Shown here in pieces: positions 21,457-29,965 of a stretch of 64,000 nt of DNA. Position numbers and translations under genes: made by a program. This stretch comes from Isoptericola sediminis (GTDB lineage: Bacteria; Actinomycetota; Actinomycetes; Actinomycetales; Cellulomonadaceae). The stretch lies in contig NZ_JABFAJ010000018.1 in NCBI RefSeq assembly GCF_013085345.1, forward strand, positions 91,540 through 155,539, read 5' to 3'. Below the pieces are notes generated by a model. That model did no database searches and was not told where the DNA came from. It saw nothing but the letters and a program-made list of their open reading frames with translations. The stretch's first letter is position 1; the number at the start of each line of letters is the position of its first letter.

Positions 21457-21479
21457 GTTACCCAAACGTGACCTAGAGT
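21457..21479 (+). promoter_or_regulatory. Direct repeat and leaderless promoter before the acyltransferase gene
   Basis: GTTACC (21457-21462) and GTGACC (21468-21473) form a direct repeat with an 11-base step, the layout used by MtrA/GlnR-type regulators. A -10-like TAGAGT (21474-21479) lies directly after it. Transcription would start at about the ATG at 21487, and no ribosome site precedes that ATG, so the mRNA is probably leaderless. Which regulator binds is unknown. Confidence 0.4.
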
Positions 21480-21486
21480 CCCGGGG

Positions 21487-22737
21487 ATGGTCTCGAGCAC
21501 CCACACGGCACCGCGCATGCACCTCCTGGACGTGCTGCGCTTCGGAGCGGCACTGGCCGTGGTGCTCTACCACTTCACCGCGACACCGACGGCGGACCGG
21601 TACTGGGGCGTCGACGTCTCCGTCCTCTTCGCGGGCGTCAACGAGGTCACCCGGTACGGCTGGCTCGCCGTCGAGGCGTTCTTCGTCATCAGCGGCTTCG
21701 CGATCCTGTGGAGCGTCCAGGGACGGACGCTCGCCCAGTTCACCGGCTCCCGCGTCGGTCGCCTCTACCCGGCGTTCTGGGCCTGCGTGGCCGCCACCGC
21801 CGCGCTGCAGAGCCTCTGGGACGGCGGCCGTCACCTGAGCGCGGCCGAGACCCTCGCGAACGCGACCATGGCGCCCGACCTCTTCGGCGCCGAACCCTCC
21901 CAGGTCGTCTACTGGACGCTGCTGGTCGAGCTGAAGTTCTACCTGCTCATCGGCGTCGCGCTCGCCGTCGGTCCCCTGACCCGCGGCCGGGCGGTCGTGC
22001 TGGCCCTCGGCTGGCCCGCCGTCGGCATGGTGATCAGCGGTCTGGGCTACCCCTGGCTGGCCGAGCTCCTGTCCGCCCGGCACGCCGTCTACTTCGGCAT
22101 CGGGATGCTGCTGTTCGTGCTCTGGCGGGACCTGACCAGCCGCGGCGAGGAGCCCTCCGTCGGACGACGTGCCCCGTCGACCCGGGCGGTCGGCGCGGCC
22201 CTCGCCGTCCTCGTCGTCGCCGGGGCGGAGCGGGTGGTGCACGCCGCCGGGCTCGCCACCGAGCTGCAGGGCGTCGAGGTGGACCCCGTGGTCTCCGTCG
22301 GCGTCCTCCTGGCCGGCATCGCCCTCGTCGCCGCCGCCACCCATCCGCGCGCCACCGTGCGCCACCGTGGCGCGGCGTCGGCGTGCGTCACCGCCGGCGC
22401 GCTGACGTACCCCCTGTACCTGGTGCACACGCAGTTCGGGTGGGCCGTCACCGAGTGGCTGAGCACGGCCGGCGTCGGCACGTGGCCGACCCTCGCCGCC
22501 GCCGTCGGCGTCTCGCTGCTGCTGGCCGCCGCGATCCATCACGGGGTCGAGCAGCCGTCCTCCCGGCCCCTGCGCCGTGCGGTCACCGAGCGCCTGCAGG
22601 ACGCGGCTCCGCTCGCTCCCCCGGCCCTGCCGGACGATGGACGTCCCACGCTGTCCGGGGGCGCGGCGCACGACCACGGTCGCGTGGTCGCCGGCACGAC
22701 GGCCGGGACGGCGCCGCTGCACGCGATGCTGCGCTGA
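21487..22737 (+). CDS. Acyltransferase-3 family membrane protein
   Basis: A 416-residue integral membrane acyltransferase (OafA/YrhL type), which puts acetyl or other acyl groups on surface sugars. About ten transmembrane helices are visible. The family's first-helix signature is present (LDVLRFGAALAVVLYHF), with the catalytic-type His at its end. FFVISGFAILWS follows, then an Arg-rich loop, and PLYLVHTQFGW near the C-terminus. The last 60 residues are hydrophilic. An alternative start is Met11. The acceptor is unknown; no glycan genes lie directly beside it. Confidence 0.88.
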   Translation: MVSSTHTAPRMHLLDVLRFGAALAVVLYHFTATPTADRYWGVDVSVLFAGVNEVTRYGWLAVEAFFVISGFAILWSVQGRTLAQFTGSRVGRLYPAFWACVAATAALQSLWDGGRHLSAAETLANATMAPDLFGAEPSQVVYWTLLVELKFYLLIGVALAVGPLTRGRAVVLALGWPAVGMVISGLGYPWLAELLSARHAVYFGIGMLLFVLWRDLTSRGEEPSVGRRAPSTRAVGAALAVLVVAGAERVVHAAGLATELQGVEVDPVVSVGVLLAGIALVAAATHPRATVRHRGAASACVTAGALTYPLYLVHTQFGWAVTEWLSTAGVGTWPTLAAAVGVSLLLAAAIHHGVEQPSSRPLRRAVTERLQDAAPLAPPALPDDGRPTLSGGAAHDHGRVVAGTTAGTAPLHAMLR

Positions 22738-22752
22738 GAGGTGCCCGCACGA

Positions 22753-22790
22753 CGCAGCGCCCGCCCCGGCGGACCGGGACGGGCGCTGCG
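22753..22790. terminator. Bidirectional hairpin between convergent genes
   Basis: CGCAGCGCCCG (22753-22763) pairs exactly with CGGGCGCTGCG (22780-22790), with a 16-base loop that can pair further within itself. It sits between the ends of the acyltransferase and betaine-binding protein genes and probably ends both transcripts. Confidence 0.65.
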
Positions 22791-22824
22791 GTGCCCGACG
22801 TCGTCGGGCGGTGACGTGGAGGCG

Positions 22825-23751
22825 TCAGCTGTCGATCGAACCGACGGCGTCCCCGTTCTCCTCGAGCCAGGCCTCGACACCGGCGGCCGGGTCGTCCGGG
22901 TTGTCGTTGACGACGGAGTTCTCGAGCGTGCCGAACTGCTCGTCGTCCAGCGTCATGCCGCCGATCCAGTCAGCGACCTCGGGGTACTCGTCGGAGAACC
23001 CTTCGGTGGCGAGGAAGTGCAGGCCCTCGGAGTCGCCGAGCGCACCCTCCGGGTCCTCGAGGTCCTTGACCGGGTAGGCGGAGTTCGCCCAGAACGGCCG
23101 CCACAGCGTGACGACGATGTCCTCCTCGTTCTCCGTGGCCTGCTCCAGCTCCGTGAGCATCGCCGTGGTGGAGGACTCCTGCAGGGTGTAGCCGGCCTCG
23201 TCCAGACCGTAGGTCGGGATGACCGACTCCTTGGTCACGCGGGTCAGGCCGGCACCGGGCTCGATGCCCACGATGGTGCTGTCGAACATGTCCGCGTTGT
23301 CCGCGAGCTCGTCGATCGAGTCGATGTCCGTGTACTCCGGCACGGCGAAGGTCAGCTTCGCGTTGTCGTAGTACGTCGAGAGGTCCTCGATGGAACCCTC
23401 GTACTGCTCCATGTAGTCCGCGTGGGTGACCTCGGGCCAGGCCGACGGGTAGATGTCGACGTCGCCGTCGGCCAGGGCGGTGTACAGCACACCGGCCTCG
23501 CTGATCTCCTGGTGCTCGACGGTGTAGCCGGCCTCGGTCAGCTTCGCGTCGAGCAGGTAGGCGGTGCTCAGACCGTCGGTCCAGGCCGGGATGTAGCCCA
23601 GCGTGATGGTGCCCTTGTCGCCGCCCTCGGCGGAGGACTCCTCGCCGGAGCCGCTGCCGTCGTCGGAGCTGCAGGCGGCCAGGGTCAGGCCGAGCGCCGC
23701 GACGGAGGCGAAGGCGACGCCGTGGCGAAGATGCTTGCGATGGGTGCTCAT
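22825..23751 (-). CDS. Glycine betaine/proline-type ABC transporter substrate-binding lipoprotein
   Basis: A 308-residue OpuAC-family binding protein. The lipobox is LTLAAC with Cys27, followed by an acidic Ser/Gly linker and the two-lobed domain. Tryptophans that could form the aromatic cage for a quaternary ammonium group occur in IPAWTDG, SAWPEV and LWRPFWAN. It is the third gene of the transporter operon (ATPase, permease, binding protein). A 124-base spacer full of hairpins separates it from the permease, which may let it be made in larger amount. Betaine, choline or proline are likely ligands. Confidence 0.9.
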   Translation of the reverse strand: MSTHRKHLRHGVAFASVAALGLTLAACSSDDGSGSGEESSAEGGDKGTITLGYIPAWTDGLSTAYLLDAKLTEAGYTVEHQEISEAGVLYTALADGDVDIYPSAWPEVTHADYMEQYEGSIEDLSTYYDNAKLTFAVPEYTDIDSIDELADNADMFDSTIVGIEPGAGLTRVTKESVIPTYGLDEAGYTLQESSTTAMLTELEQATENEEDIVVTLWRPFWANSAYPVKDLEDPEGALGDSEGLHFLATEGFSDEYPEVADWIGGMTLDDEQFGTLENSVVNDNPDDPAAGVEAWLEENGDAVGSIDS

Positions 23752-23773
23752 GTGATGAGTTCCTTCCGTGTCG

Positions 23774-23850
23774 GGGGACGAGGTCCCCGGTCAGGGACGG
23801 TGTCCCGTGACGTGTGCGTCCCGGGCGGGACTGTCCTGCCCGGGCAGGAC
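23774..23850. repeat. Cluster of hairpins between permease and binding-protein genes
   Basis: GGGGAC pairs with GTCCCC at 23774-23788, and GGGAC pairs with GTCCC at 23794-23806. An 18-base perfect palindrome, GTCCTGCCCGGGCAGGAC, lies at 23833-23850. All lie inside the intercistronic gap. Such stems often stabilise the mRNA of one operon segment, or act as partial terminators. Confidence 0.6.
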
Positions 23851-23875
23851 GTGCAGGGGTTCTGGGGGTGAGGGA

Positions 23876-24772
23876 TCAGACCGTGGCGGGGGCGGCCCGG
23901 CGCTTGCGCACCATGGACACCAGCGAACGCCCCGTGGGCTGGCCGATCGCACCGGTCACCCGGTCGAGGAAGATCGCCAGGATCACGACCGACAGACCGG
24001 CCTCGAAGCCGAGGGCGACGTCGATGCGGGAGATCGAGGACACGACCTGCTGGCCGAGGCCACCGGCGCCGACCAGGCCGGCCACGACGGCCATCGACAG
24101 GGCCAGCATGATGACCTGGTTGACACCGGCCATGATCGTGGGCAGGCCCAGCGGGAGCTGGATCCCGCGCAGGATCTGCCAGGGCGTGCCGCCGAAGGCC
24201 TCGCCGGCCTCGACGGTCTCGGAGTCCACCCCGCGGATGCCGAGCTCGGTGAGCCGGACGCCCGGGGGCAGGGCGAAGACGATCGTGGCGAACACGCCGG
24301 CCGCCACGCCGATGCCGAAGAAGATGACGACCGGCACGAGGTAGACGAACGCCGGCATCGTCTGCATGAAGTCGAGGATCGGCTTGACCACCGTGCTCAC
24401 GCTGTCGCTGCGGGCGGCCAGGATGCCCACCGGCACGGCGATGACCACGGCGATCGTGGTGGCCACCAGCACCAGGGCGAGCGTCTCCATGGCCGGCTCC
24501 CACATGTCCATGCTCACGATGAGCAGGGTGCCGAGCAGGGTGAAGACCGCCAGGCCCCACGACCGCACCAGCAGCGCCAGCACGGTGAAGATCGCGACCC
24601 CCACCAGCGGCGGCCACGAGAGCAGGAGCTCGGTGATCGTGTCGACGAAGGTGAACAAGAAGGTGCTGATCCCGTCCAGCACCCCGCCGAAGTTGTCGGT
24701 GATCCAGTCGATCCCGTCCTCGACGGCGTTGCCGACCGGGATGTTGGGGACGGCGGACATCGGGGTCATCAC
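23876..24772 (-). CDS. Glycine betaine/proline-type ABC transporter permease
   Basis: A 298-residue permease of the ProW/OpuAB type. Seven or so transmembrane helices are visible. The cytoplasmic EAA loop that contacts the ATPase is recognisable in EAGEAFGGTPWQILRGIQLP, just after ELGIRGVDSETV. The start at 24772 overlaps the ATPase stop by four bases. Only one permease gene is present, so it should act as a homodimer. Confidence 0.92.
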   Translation of the reverse strand: MMTPMSAVPNIPVGNAVEDGIDWITDNFGGVLDGISTFLFTFVDTITELLLSWPPLVGVAIFTVLALLVRSWGLAVFTLLGTLLIVSMDMWEPAMETLALVLVATTIAVVIAVPVGILAARSDSVSTVVKPILDFMQTMPAFVYLVPVVIFFGIGVAAGVFATIVFALPPGVRLTELGIRGVDSETVEAGEAFGGTPWQILRGIQLPLGLPTIMAGVNQVIMLALSMAVVAGLVGAGGLGQQVVSSISRIDVALGFEAGLSVVILAIFLDRVTGAIGQPTGRSLVSMVRKRRAAPATV

Positions 24773-26028
24773 TTCGCTCCTGCCGGGTCGAGAACGGGCT
24801 CACCGTCGGCGGGGCCGTCGCCCTCGCGCTCGACGGACTCGTCGAGGTCGTCGGTGGTGGGTCCGGACAGCGCGCTGAGCAGCGTCACCCGCGGGATGAT
24901 GCCCTGCAGGCGGCGGTTCTCGTCGACGACGGCCAGCGGGGCCTTGCTGGCCGCGGCGTGGTGGAACAGCTCGGCCAGCGGCGTGTCGGTGCCGACCTCG
25001 GCCACCTCCGTGTCACCGAGGGGCAACCGGTCGCTCCCGGCCCGGACCGCCTCCGCGACGTCGTCCTCCCACACGATCCCCTGCACGCGCCGGTCGCGGC
25101 CGGTCACGAGCAGCGAGGAGGTCTGGTGCTCGCGCATCAGCTTGTGGGCAGCCTTCGGGCCGGACTCGGTGCCCACGACGGCGACGGGACGCTCCATCAC
25201 CGCGCCGGCGCTGAGCACGCGGCTGCGGTCCACGTCCGCGACGAACTGGGCCACGTAGTCGTTGGCCGGCTCGTTGAGGATCTCCTCGGAGGTGCCGATC
25301 TGGACGACCCGGCCGTCGCGCATCATCGCGATGCGGTCGCCGAGACGCATCGCCTCGTTGAGGTCGTGGGTGATGAACAGGATCGTCTTGCCCAGCTCGG
25401 CCTGCAGCTCGAGCAGCTGGTCCTGCATCTCCTTGCGGATCAGCGGGTCCAGGGCGCTGAACGCCTCGTCCATCAGCATGACGTCCGTGCCGGCCGCGAG
25501 GGCGCGCGCCAGGCCGACGCGCTGGCGCATGCCGCCCGAGAGCTGGCCGGGCATGGAACCGCCCCAGCCACCCAGGCCCACCATGCTCAGGGCCTCCTCG
25601 GCCTTGGCCTCGCGCTCGGCCTTGCTGACGCCGCGCAGCGTCAGCGGGTAGGCGGCGTTCTCGCCGACGGTGCGGTGCGGCAGCAGGGCGAAGTGCTGGA
25701 ACACCATCGACACCTTGCTGCGACGCACGTCGCGCAGGCCGTTCTTGGACAGGTGGGTGACGTCCTGCCCGTCGATCGTGATGACGCCGTCGGTCGGCTC
25801 GAGCAGGCCGTTGACCATGCGGATCAACGTCGACTTACCGGAACCGGACAGACCCATGACGACGAAGATCTCGCCGGGCTTCACGTCGAAGGTGGCGTCG
25901 ATGACCGCGGCGGTCAGTCCCTCCTTGCGGAGCTGATCGCGGTCCGCGCCTTCTTTCAGCATCCGGACGCCGCGTTGCGGTCGGCGCCCGAAGATCTTTG
26001 TCAGGCCACTTGCCTCGATGGCTGGCAC
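24769..26028 (-). CDS. Glycine betaine/proline-type ABC transporter ATPase with CBS domains
   Basis: A 419-residue ProV/OpuAA-type ATPase. Walker A is GLSGSGKST (59-67), the signature is LSGGMRQRV, Walker B is LMDEAFSALDP, and the HDLNEA switch follows. Two CBS domains (about 275-325 and 330-390) would sense ionic strength or nucleotides, as in OpuA. The N-terminal RRPQRGVRMLKEGADRDQLRKE segment is the typical ProV-type insertion. It is the promoter-proximal gene of the operon, with a 339-base AT-richer region upstream. The set probably imports osmoprotectants under osmotic stress. Confidence 0.93.
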   Translation of the reverse strand: MPAIEASGLTKIFGRRPQRGVRMLKEGADRDQLRKEGLTAAVIDATFDVKPGEIFVVMGLSGSGKSTLIRMVNGLLEPTDGVITIDGQDVTHLSKNGLRDVRRSKVSMVFQHFALLPHRTVGENAAYPLTLRGVSKAEREAKAEEALSMVGLGGWGGSMPGQLSGGMRQRVGLARALAAGTDVMLMDEAFSALDPLIRKEMQDQLLELQAELGKTILFITHDLNEAMRLGDRIAMMRDGRVVQIGTSEEILNEPANDYVAQFVADVDRSRVLSAGAVMERPVAVVGTESGPKAAHKLMREHQTSSLLVTGRDRRVQGIVWEDDVAEAVRAGSDRLPLGDTEVAEVGTDTPLAELFHHAAASKAPLAVVDENRRLQGIIPRVTLLSALSGPTTDDLDESVEREGDGPADGEPVLDPAGAK

Positions 26029-26367
26029 AATTCTCCCTGGTCAGGGGGCATTTACTGGTCGTCGGACTCGGCCGGGGCCAGGCCCGTGCAGGCTGCGACC
26101 ACCGGCTCGTCGGGCCGGTCGGTCACGAGTCGACACTCACGCACTACCCATCACACTAAGCGATATCTCGCGGGGACCGGCGGGGACCCCTGGAGCGGGC
26201 CGATGATCTTTATCACGATGTGTACCAATTTGTTATCGAGATGTGATCTGGCGCGCCTCGGGGCAAGACATATCGGAAACATGGGCGCCCTTTGACCGGT
26301 GAGCGGTCTCACGATGATCCGGGCGGCCGTGTGCACGACGTGTCCGCGTCGGGCCTAGGGTGGCGGC
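26029..26367. promoter_or_regulatory. 339-base divergent control region of the betaine transporter and DUF1275 genes
   Basis: No gene fits here. The stretch 26150-26290 is clearly richer in A and T than its surroundings. A 13-base direct repeat, TTATCACGATGTG (26210-26222) and TTATCGAGATGTG (26233-26245), differs at two positions and has a 23-base step. On the plus strand a -10-like TAGGGT (26356-26361) lies six bases before the GTG at 26368, suggesting a leaderless DUF1275 transcript. The transporter promoter is probably close to the repeat. Confidence 0.45.
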
Positions 26368-27033
26368 GTGCCCCGCGACCGCCTCCACCTCGGCCTCATG
26401 CTCGCCCTGACGTTCTCCACGGGGATCGCGGACGCCGTCGGCTTCCTCGGCCTGGACCGCGTCTTCACCGGCAACATGACGGGGAACGTGGTCATCCTCG
26501 GCATGGGCGTCGCCGGGGCCGACGACCTCCCCGTCGTCGGCCCGCTGCTGGCGTTCGTCACCTTCCTCGCGGGCGCCGGGCTCGGCGGCCTGGTGCTGCG
26601 CGCCGACGACGTCGGGTGGTCCGGACGCACGACGGCCTGCTTCGGCGCGGTCGGCGCGGTTCTCGTCGCCCTGACCGTGCTGCTCGGCGTCCACGGCACC
26701 GACATGCCGCACGGCGTCCAGCTCACGGTCACCGGGATGCTGGCGGGCGCGATGGGTCTCCAGGCCGCCGCGGCCCGACACCTCGCGGTCAAGGAGATCA
26801 CCACCGTCGTGGTCACCAGTGCCATCACCGGGCTGGCCATGGACTCGCGACTCGTCGGGGGCCACGGACGTCACGTCGGCCGCCGGGTCGCGGCGATCGT
26901 CCTGCTCGGGGCCGGCGCCGGTGTCGGCGCCGCGCTGCTGCAGATCCACCTCGCCCTCGGCGTCGCCGTCAGCGCAGTGATCGCGCTGGCCGTGACCGTC
27001 GTCGGACACCTTCGCGGACGGGAGACCGCATGA
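26368..27033 (+). CDS. DUF1275 (YoaK) family membrane protein
   Basis: A 221-residue membrane protein with about six hydrophobic segments. Family motifs are visible: GIADAVGFLGLDRVFTGNMTGN at the first helix and LAVKEITTVVVTSAITGLA later. The function of the family is unknown. GTG at 26368 has no ribosome site but directly follows a -10-like box. The stop overlaps the start of the gamma-glutamyltransferase-like gene (ATGA), so the two are co-translated. Confidence 0.88.
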   Translation: MPRDRLHLGLMLALTFSTGIADAVGFLGLDRVFTGNMTGNVVILGMGVAGADDLPVVGPLLAFVTFLAGAGLGGLVLRADDVGWSGRTTACFGAVGAVLVALTVLLGVHGTDMPHGVQLTVTGMLAGAMGLQAAAARHLAVKEITTVVVTSAITGLAMDSRLVGGHGRHVGRRVAAIVLLGAGAGVGAALLQIHLALGVAVSAVIALAVTVVGHLRGRETA

Positions 27034-28817
27034 CCTTCACCCCACCACCCGCCTCGACCACCCGGCCCGACCTGCAGGGCACGTTCGGGATGGCCGCCTC
27101 CACGCACTGGCTGGCCACCGCGAGCGCCCAGTCGGTGCTGGAGCGGGACGGCAACGCCTTCGACGCCGCCTGCGCGGCGGCGTTCGTCCTGCACGTCGTC
27201 GAGCCGCACCTCAACGGACCCGGCGGCGACCTCGTCGGCCTGTTCAGCACCGCCGACGAACCCGACGACCCCCGCGTCCTCATGGGGCAGGGCCCGGCAC
27301 CGGCGGGCGCGACGATCGACCACTACCGCGACACCGAGGGACTCGACCTCGTCCCCGGCTCCGGCGCCCTGGCCGCCGCCGTCCCGGCCGCGGTCGACGC
27401 CTGGCTCGTGCTGCTGCGCGATCACGGCACCTGGACCGTGCGCGACGTGCTGGCCTACGCCGTCGGCTACGCCCGCGACGGCCACCCCGTGCTGCCGGCC
27501 GTGGCCGCGACCGTCGAACGGGTCAGCGGACTCTTCGCCGAGCACTGGCCGACGTCGGCGGCGCGGTGGATGCCGGACGGCCGGCCGCCACGCCCCGGCG
27601 AGACGGTCACGAACCCCGCCTACGCCGCGCTGCTGGAGCAGCTCGGTGACGCCGCCGACGGCGCACCCTCCCGGGGCGCCGGGGTCGAGGCCGCCCGAAC
27701 CGCCTGGCGCGAGCTGGTCGGGCCCGCCGTGGAGGAGTTCGTCGCGACGCCGCACCGGCACGCCGACGGGCGCGACCACGCCGGGGTGATGACGGCGGCC
27801 GACCTCGCGTCGTCGTGGGCGGGCTACGAGCAGCCCACGACGACGGAGTTCCGGGGCCGCACGATCGTCAAGACGGGCGCCTGGGGCCAGGGGCCCGTGC
27901 TGCTGCAGGCGCTGCGCCTGCTGGAAGGCTTCGAGGACGACCGGCTGGACGTGGCCACCGAGCTCGGCGCGCACACGGTGCTCGAGACGCTCAAGCTGGC
28001 CATCGCCGACCGGGACGCCTGGTACGGCGACACGGACGTGCCGCTGGACCACCTGCTGTCCGCCGCCTACGCGGCAGACCGTCGCGCGCTCGTCGGCGAC
28101 CGGGCCTCGCACGAGCTGCGGCCGGGCAGCGTCCCGGGCCGCACCGCTCCCCCGCTCCCGCCGCTGCGCACGGCCGACGCCGCCGCCTCGGGCACCGGCG
28201 AACCGACCGTCCAGGTCAACGGCACCACCCGCGGCGACACCTGCCACCTCGACGTCGTCGACCGGTGGGGCAACATGATCAGCGCCACCCCCTCCGGGGG
28301 CTGGCTGCAGTCCTCCCCCACGATCCCGGCGCTCGGCTTCTGCCTCGGCACCCGGCTGCAGATGACCTGGCTGGACGAGTCCTCGCCGTCCCGGCTCGCC
28401 CCCGGCGTGCGGCCGCGCACGACGCTGTCGCCCACCCTCGTGCTCGACGGCGGCCTGCCGGTCATGGCCTGCGGCACGCCGGGCGGCGACCAGCAGGACC
28501 AGTGGCAGCTGCCGTTCCTGCTGCGCGTGCTGGTGGGCGGGTACACCCCGCAGGAGGCGATCGACGCCCCGACGCTGCACACCACCTCGATGGCCGACTC
28601 GTTCTGGCCCCGCGCCTGGACACCGGGCGGCGCCGTCGTCGAGTCGCGGCTCGGCGCCGACGTGATCGACGGGCTCGCACGGCGCGGCCACGTGCTCACC
28701 GAGGCGGGGCCGTGGTCGCTGGGCCGGCTGTCCGCGGTGACCCGGGACCCGGCCGACGGCCTGCTCGGTGCCGCCGCCAACCCGCGCGGCGCACAGGGCT
28801 ACGCGTCCGGGCGCTAG
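27030..28817 (+). CDS. Gamma-glutamyltransferase family Ntn-hydrolase
   Basis: A 595-residue GGT-family protein. Such enzymes are made as a precursor and cut themselves in front of a threonine that becomes the nucleophile. The N-terminal part has AASTHWLATASAQSVLERDGNAFDAACAAAF and GPGGD. The processing site is GDT|CHLDVVD-type, with Thr404 as the predicted nucleophile. The usual second Thr of the T-T-H motif is Cys405 here. No signal peptide is seen, so it is likely cytoplasmic. It may be a cephalosporin/glutaryl acylase or hydrolase-type member rather than a true GGT. Confidence 0.85.
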   Translation: MTFTPPPASTTRPDLQGTFGMAASTHWLATASAQSVLERDGNAFDAACAAAFVLHVVEPHLNGPGGDLVGLFSTADEPDDPRVLMGQGPAPAGATIDHYRDTEGLDLVPGSGALAAAVPAAVDAWLVLLRDHGTWTVRDVLAYAVGYARDGHPVLPAVAATVERVSGLFAEHWPTSAARWMPDGRPPRPGETVTNPAYAALLEQLGDAADGAPSRGAGVEAARTAWRELVGPAVEEFVATPHRHADGRDHAGVMTAADLASSWAGYEQPTTTEFRGRTIVKTGAWGQGPVLLQALRLLEGFEDDRLDVATELGAHTVLETLKLAIADRDAWYGDTDVPLDHLLSAAYAADRRALVGDRASHELRPGSVPGRTAPPLPPLRTADAAASGTGEPTVQVNGTTRGDTCHLDVVDRWGNMISATPSGGWLQSSPTIPALGFCLGTRLQMTWLDESSPSRLAPGVRPRTTLSPTLVLDGGLPVMACGTPGGDQQDQWQLPFLLRVLVGGYTPQEAIDAPTLHTTSMADSFWPRAWTPGGAVVESRLGADVIDGLARRGHVLTEAGPWSLGRLSAVTRDPADGLLGAAANPRGAQGYASGR

Positions 28818-28845
28818 GCGGGTCCGGCGGGCACGCTGCACGGTG

Positions 28846-28865
28846 CGACGGCCACGCGGCCGTCG
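28846..28865. terminator. Hairpin between convergent genes
   Basis: CGACGGCC (28846-28853) and GGCCGTCG (28858-28865) are exact complements around an ACGC loop. The stem lies between the ends of the GGT-like gene and the convergent sulfotransferase gene. It probably ends both. Confidence 0.55.
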
Positions 28866-28896
28866 TCCGTACCCGCCCCTCTGTCGAATCTCCTGG

Positions 28897-29907
28897 TCAG
28901 GCCCGACCGCGTCCGACGACGCCCCGCACCCGGCCACGGACCCGGCGCCCGAGCTCGTTCACGAGGTCCTTCGCCGGGGCGTCGCCCACGGCGACCCTGT
29001 CCGCCAGGGCGTCCTCCAGGTCGCGGCGCCTGGAGCGCTCACGCCGTCCGATGGAGAACAGGTCGGCGATCCGCTCGTTGTGCGCGACCCGCTGCCCGAT
29101 GTCCGTCATGGCCGCGCGGTCCCAGGAGATCTCCTTGGCCAGGGTCGGACCCAGGTCCCACAGGTGGCCGAACCGTGCAAAGTCTCCCGCGTAGATCGTC
29201 TCGAGCTGCTCGAGCACACCGTCGTCGAAGACCTCGCGCCCGGCCGCCAGGGGCGTGTCGTTCTCGCGCGGCATGGCGAGGTCGTGGGGTTGACCGCGCC
29301 GTTCCAGATGCGCGCCGAGGTCCTCGAGCATTCGTGACAGCTCACGCATCTCGTAGATCCGGTCGTACGGGATCTGGTTCTCGCTGAGCCGGTCGGCCTG
29401 CGACCGGAAGTGGCCGTCACGCACGGGACCGTCACCGGCCGCGAGGGCGTCGACGAACCGCCGCCAGTCGTCCAGGACGTCGCCGGCGTCCTTCGGCACT
29501 CGCGGCAACCACGGCGCGTCGGCGAACTTGCGGTGGACGTAGACGGGGTCACCGACGAGGAACTTCGACTGCCACGCGGACCAGGCCCGCAGCCGGGGAT
29601 CGCGGACGACCGCGAAGACGAACCAGCCGTTGGCCTGCGAGATCTCGGCCCGGCTCTCCGGCGACATCTCCGAGAGCCGGCCCACCCCCTTCCACAACCG
29701 CCGGTTGTGGACGAGCATCCTGCGGCTCTGCTCGTCGCTCAGGGCTCGACGAAACCCCTGGGGGTCCTGCCCGCTGACCTCGGCCAGCATCCACTTGATG
29801 CTGCTGCAGGCGTTCTTGGGCAACTGCGTGTACAGGATCTTCTGGTCGGGAAACACCCAGGTGTTGCGCAACGTGGCTGCCTCAGCCGAGGTCGGACCAC
29901 CGGTCAT
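28897..29907 (-). CDS. Sulfotransferase family protein (HNK-1/chondroitin type)
   Basis: A 336-residue protein with both PAPS-binding signatures. The 5'-phosphosulfate loop is LPKNACSSIKW (29-39), the carbohydrate sulfotransferase variant with N-A-C-S-S in place of T-G-T-T. The 3'-phosphate motif is VVRDPRLRAWS (100-110). No signal peptide is present, so sulfation would happen in the cytoplasm. The ATG at 29907 is chosen because GGAG lies six bases before it; two codons upstream offer only a start abutting the GGAG. It follows cysN on the same strand with a hairpin between, so PAPS supply and use appear linked. Confidence 0.85.
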   Translation of the reverse strand: MTGGPTSAEAATLRNTWVFPDQKILYTQLPKNACSSIKWMLAEVSGQDPQGFRRALSDEQSRRMLVHNRRLWKGVGRLSEMSPESRAEISQANGWFVFAVVRDPRLRAWSAWQSKFLVGDPVYVHRKFADAPWLPRVPKDAGDVLDDWRRFVDALAAGDGPVRDGHFRSQADRLSENQIPYDRIYEMRELSRMLEDLGAHLERRGQPHDLAMPRENDTPLAAGREVFDDGVLEQLETIYAGDFARFGHLWDLGPTLAKEISWDRAAMTDIGQRVAHNERIADLFSIGRRERSRRRDLEDALADRVAVGDAPAKDLVNELGRRVRGRVRGVVGRGRA

Positions 29908-29929
29908 TCTCATCTCCAAGCATGAACGA

Positions 29930-29958
29930 GGGGGCCGGCCCCGCGCGGGCCGACCCCC
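29930..29958 (-). terminator. Hairpin between cysN and the sulfotransferase gene
   Basis: GGGGGCCGGCCC (29930-29941) pairs with GGGCCGACCCCC (29947-29958) with one mismatch and a 5-base loop. It lies just past the cysN stop, upstream of a gene on the same strand. It may end or only attenuate the cysQDN transcript. Confidence 0.5.
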
Positions 29959-29965
29959 GGACCGA

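Noticed and set aside
21354..21486. SAH or SAM riboswitch upstream of ahcY
   Set aside because: The leader is short and I could not fold a recognisable pseudoknot or conserved core; no support.
27030..28817. Naming the Ntn-hydrolase a glutathione-degrading gamma-glutamyltransferase
   Set aside because: No signal peptide, and Cys replaces the second Thr of the T-T-H motif; only family membership is supported.
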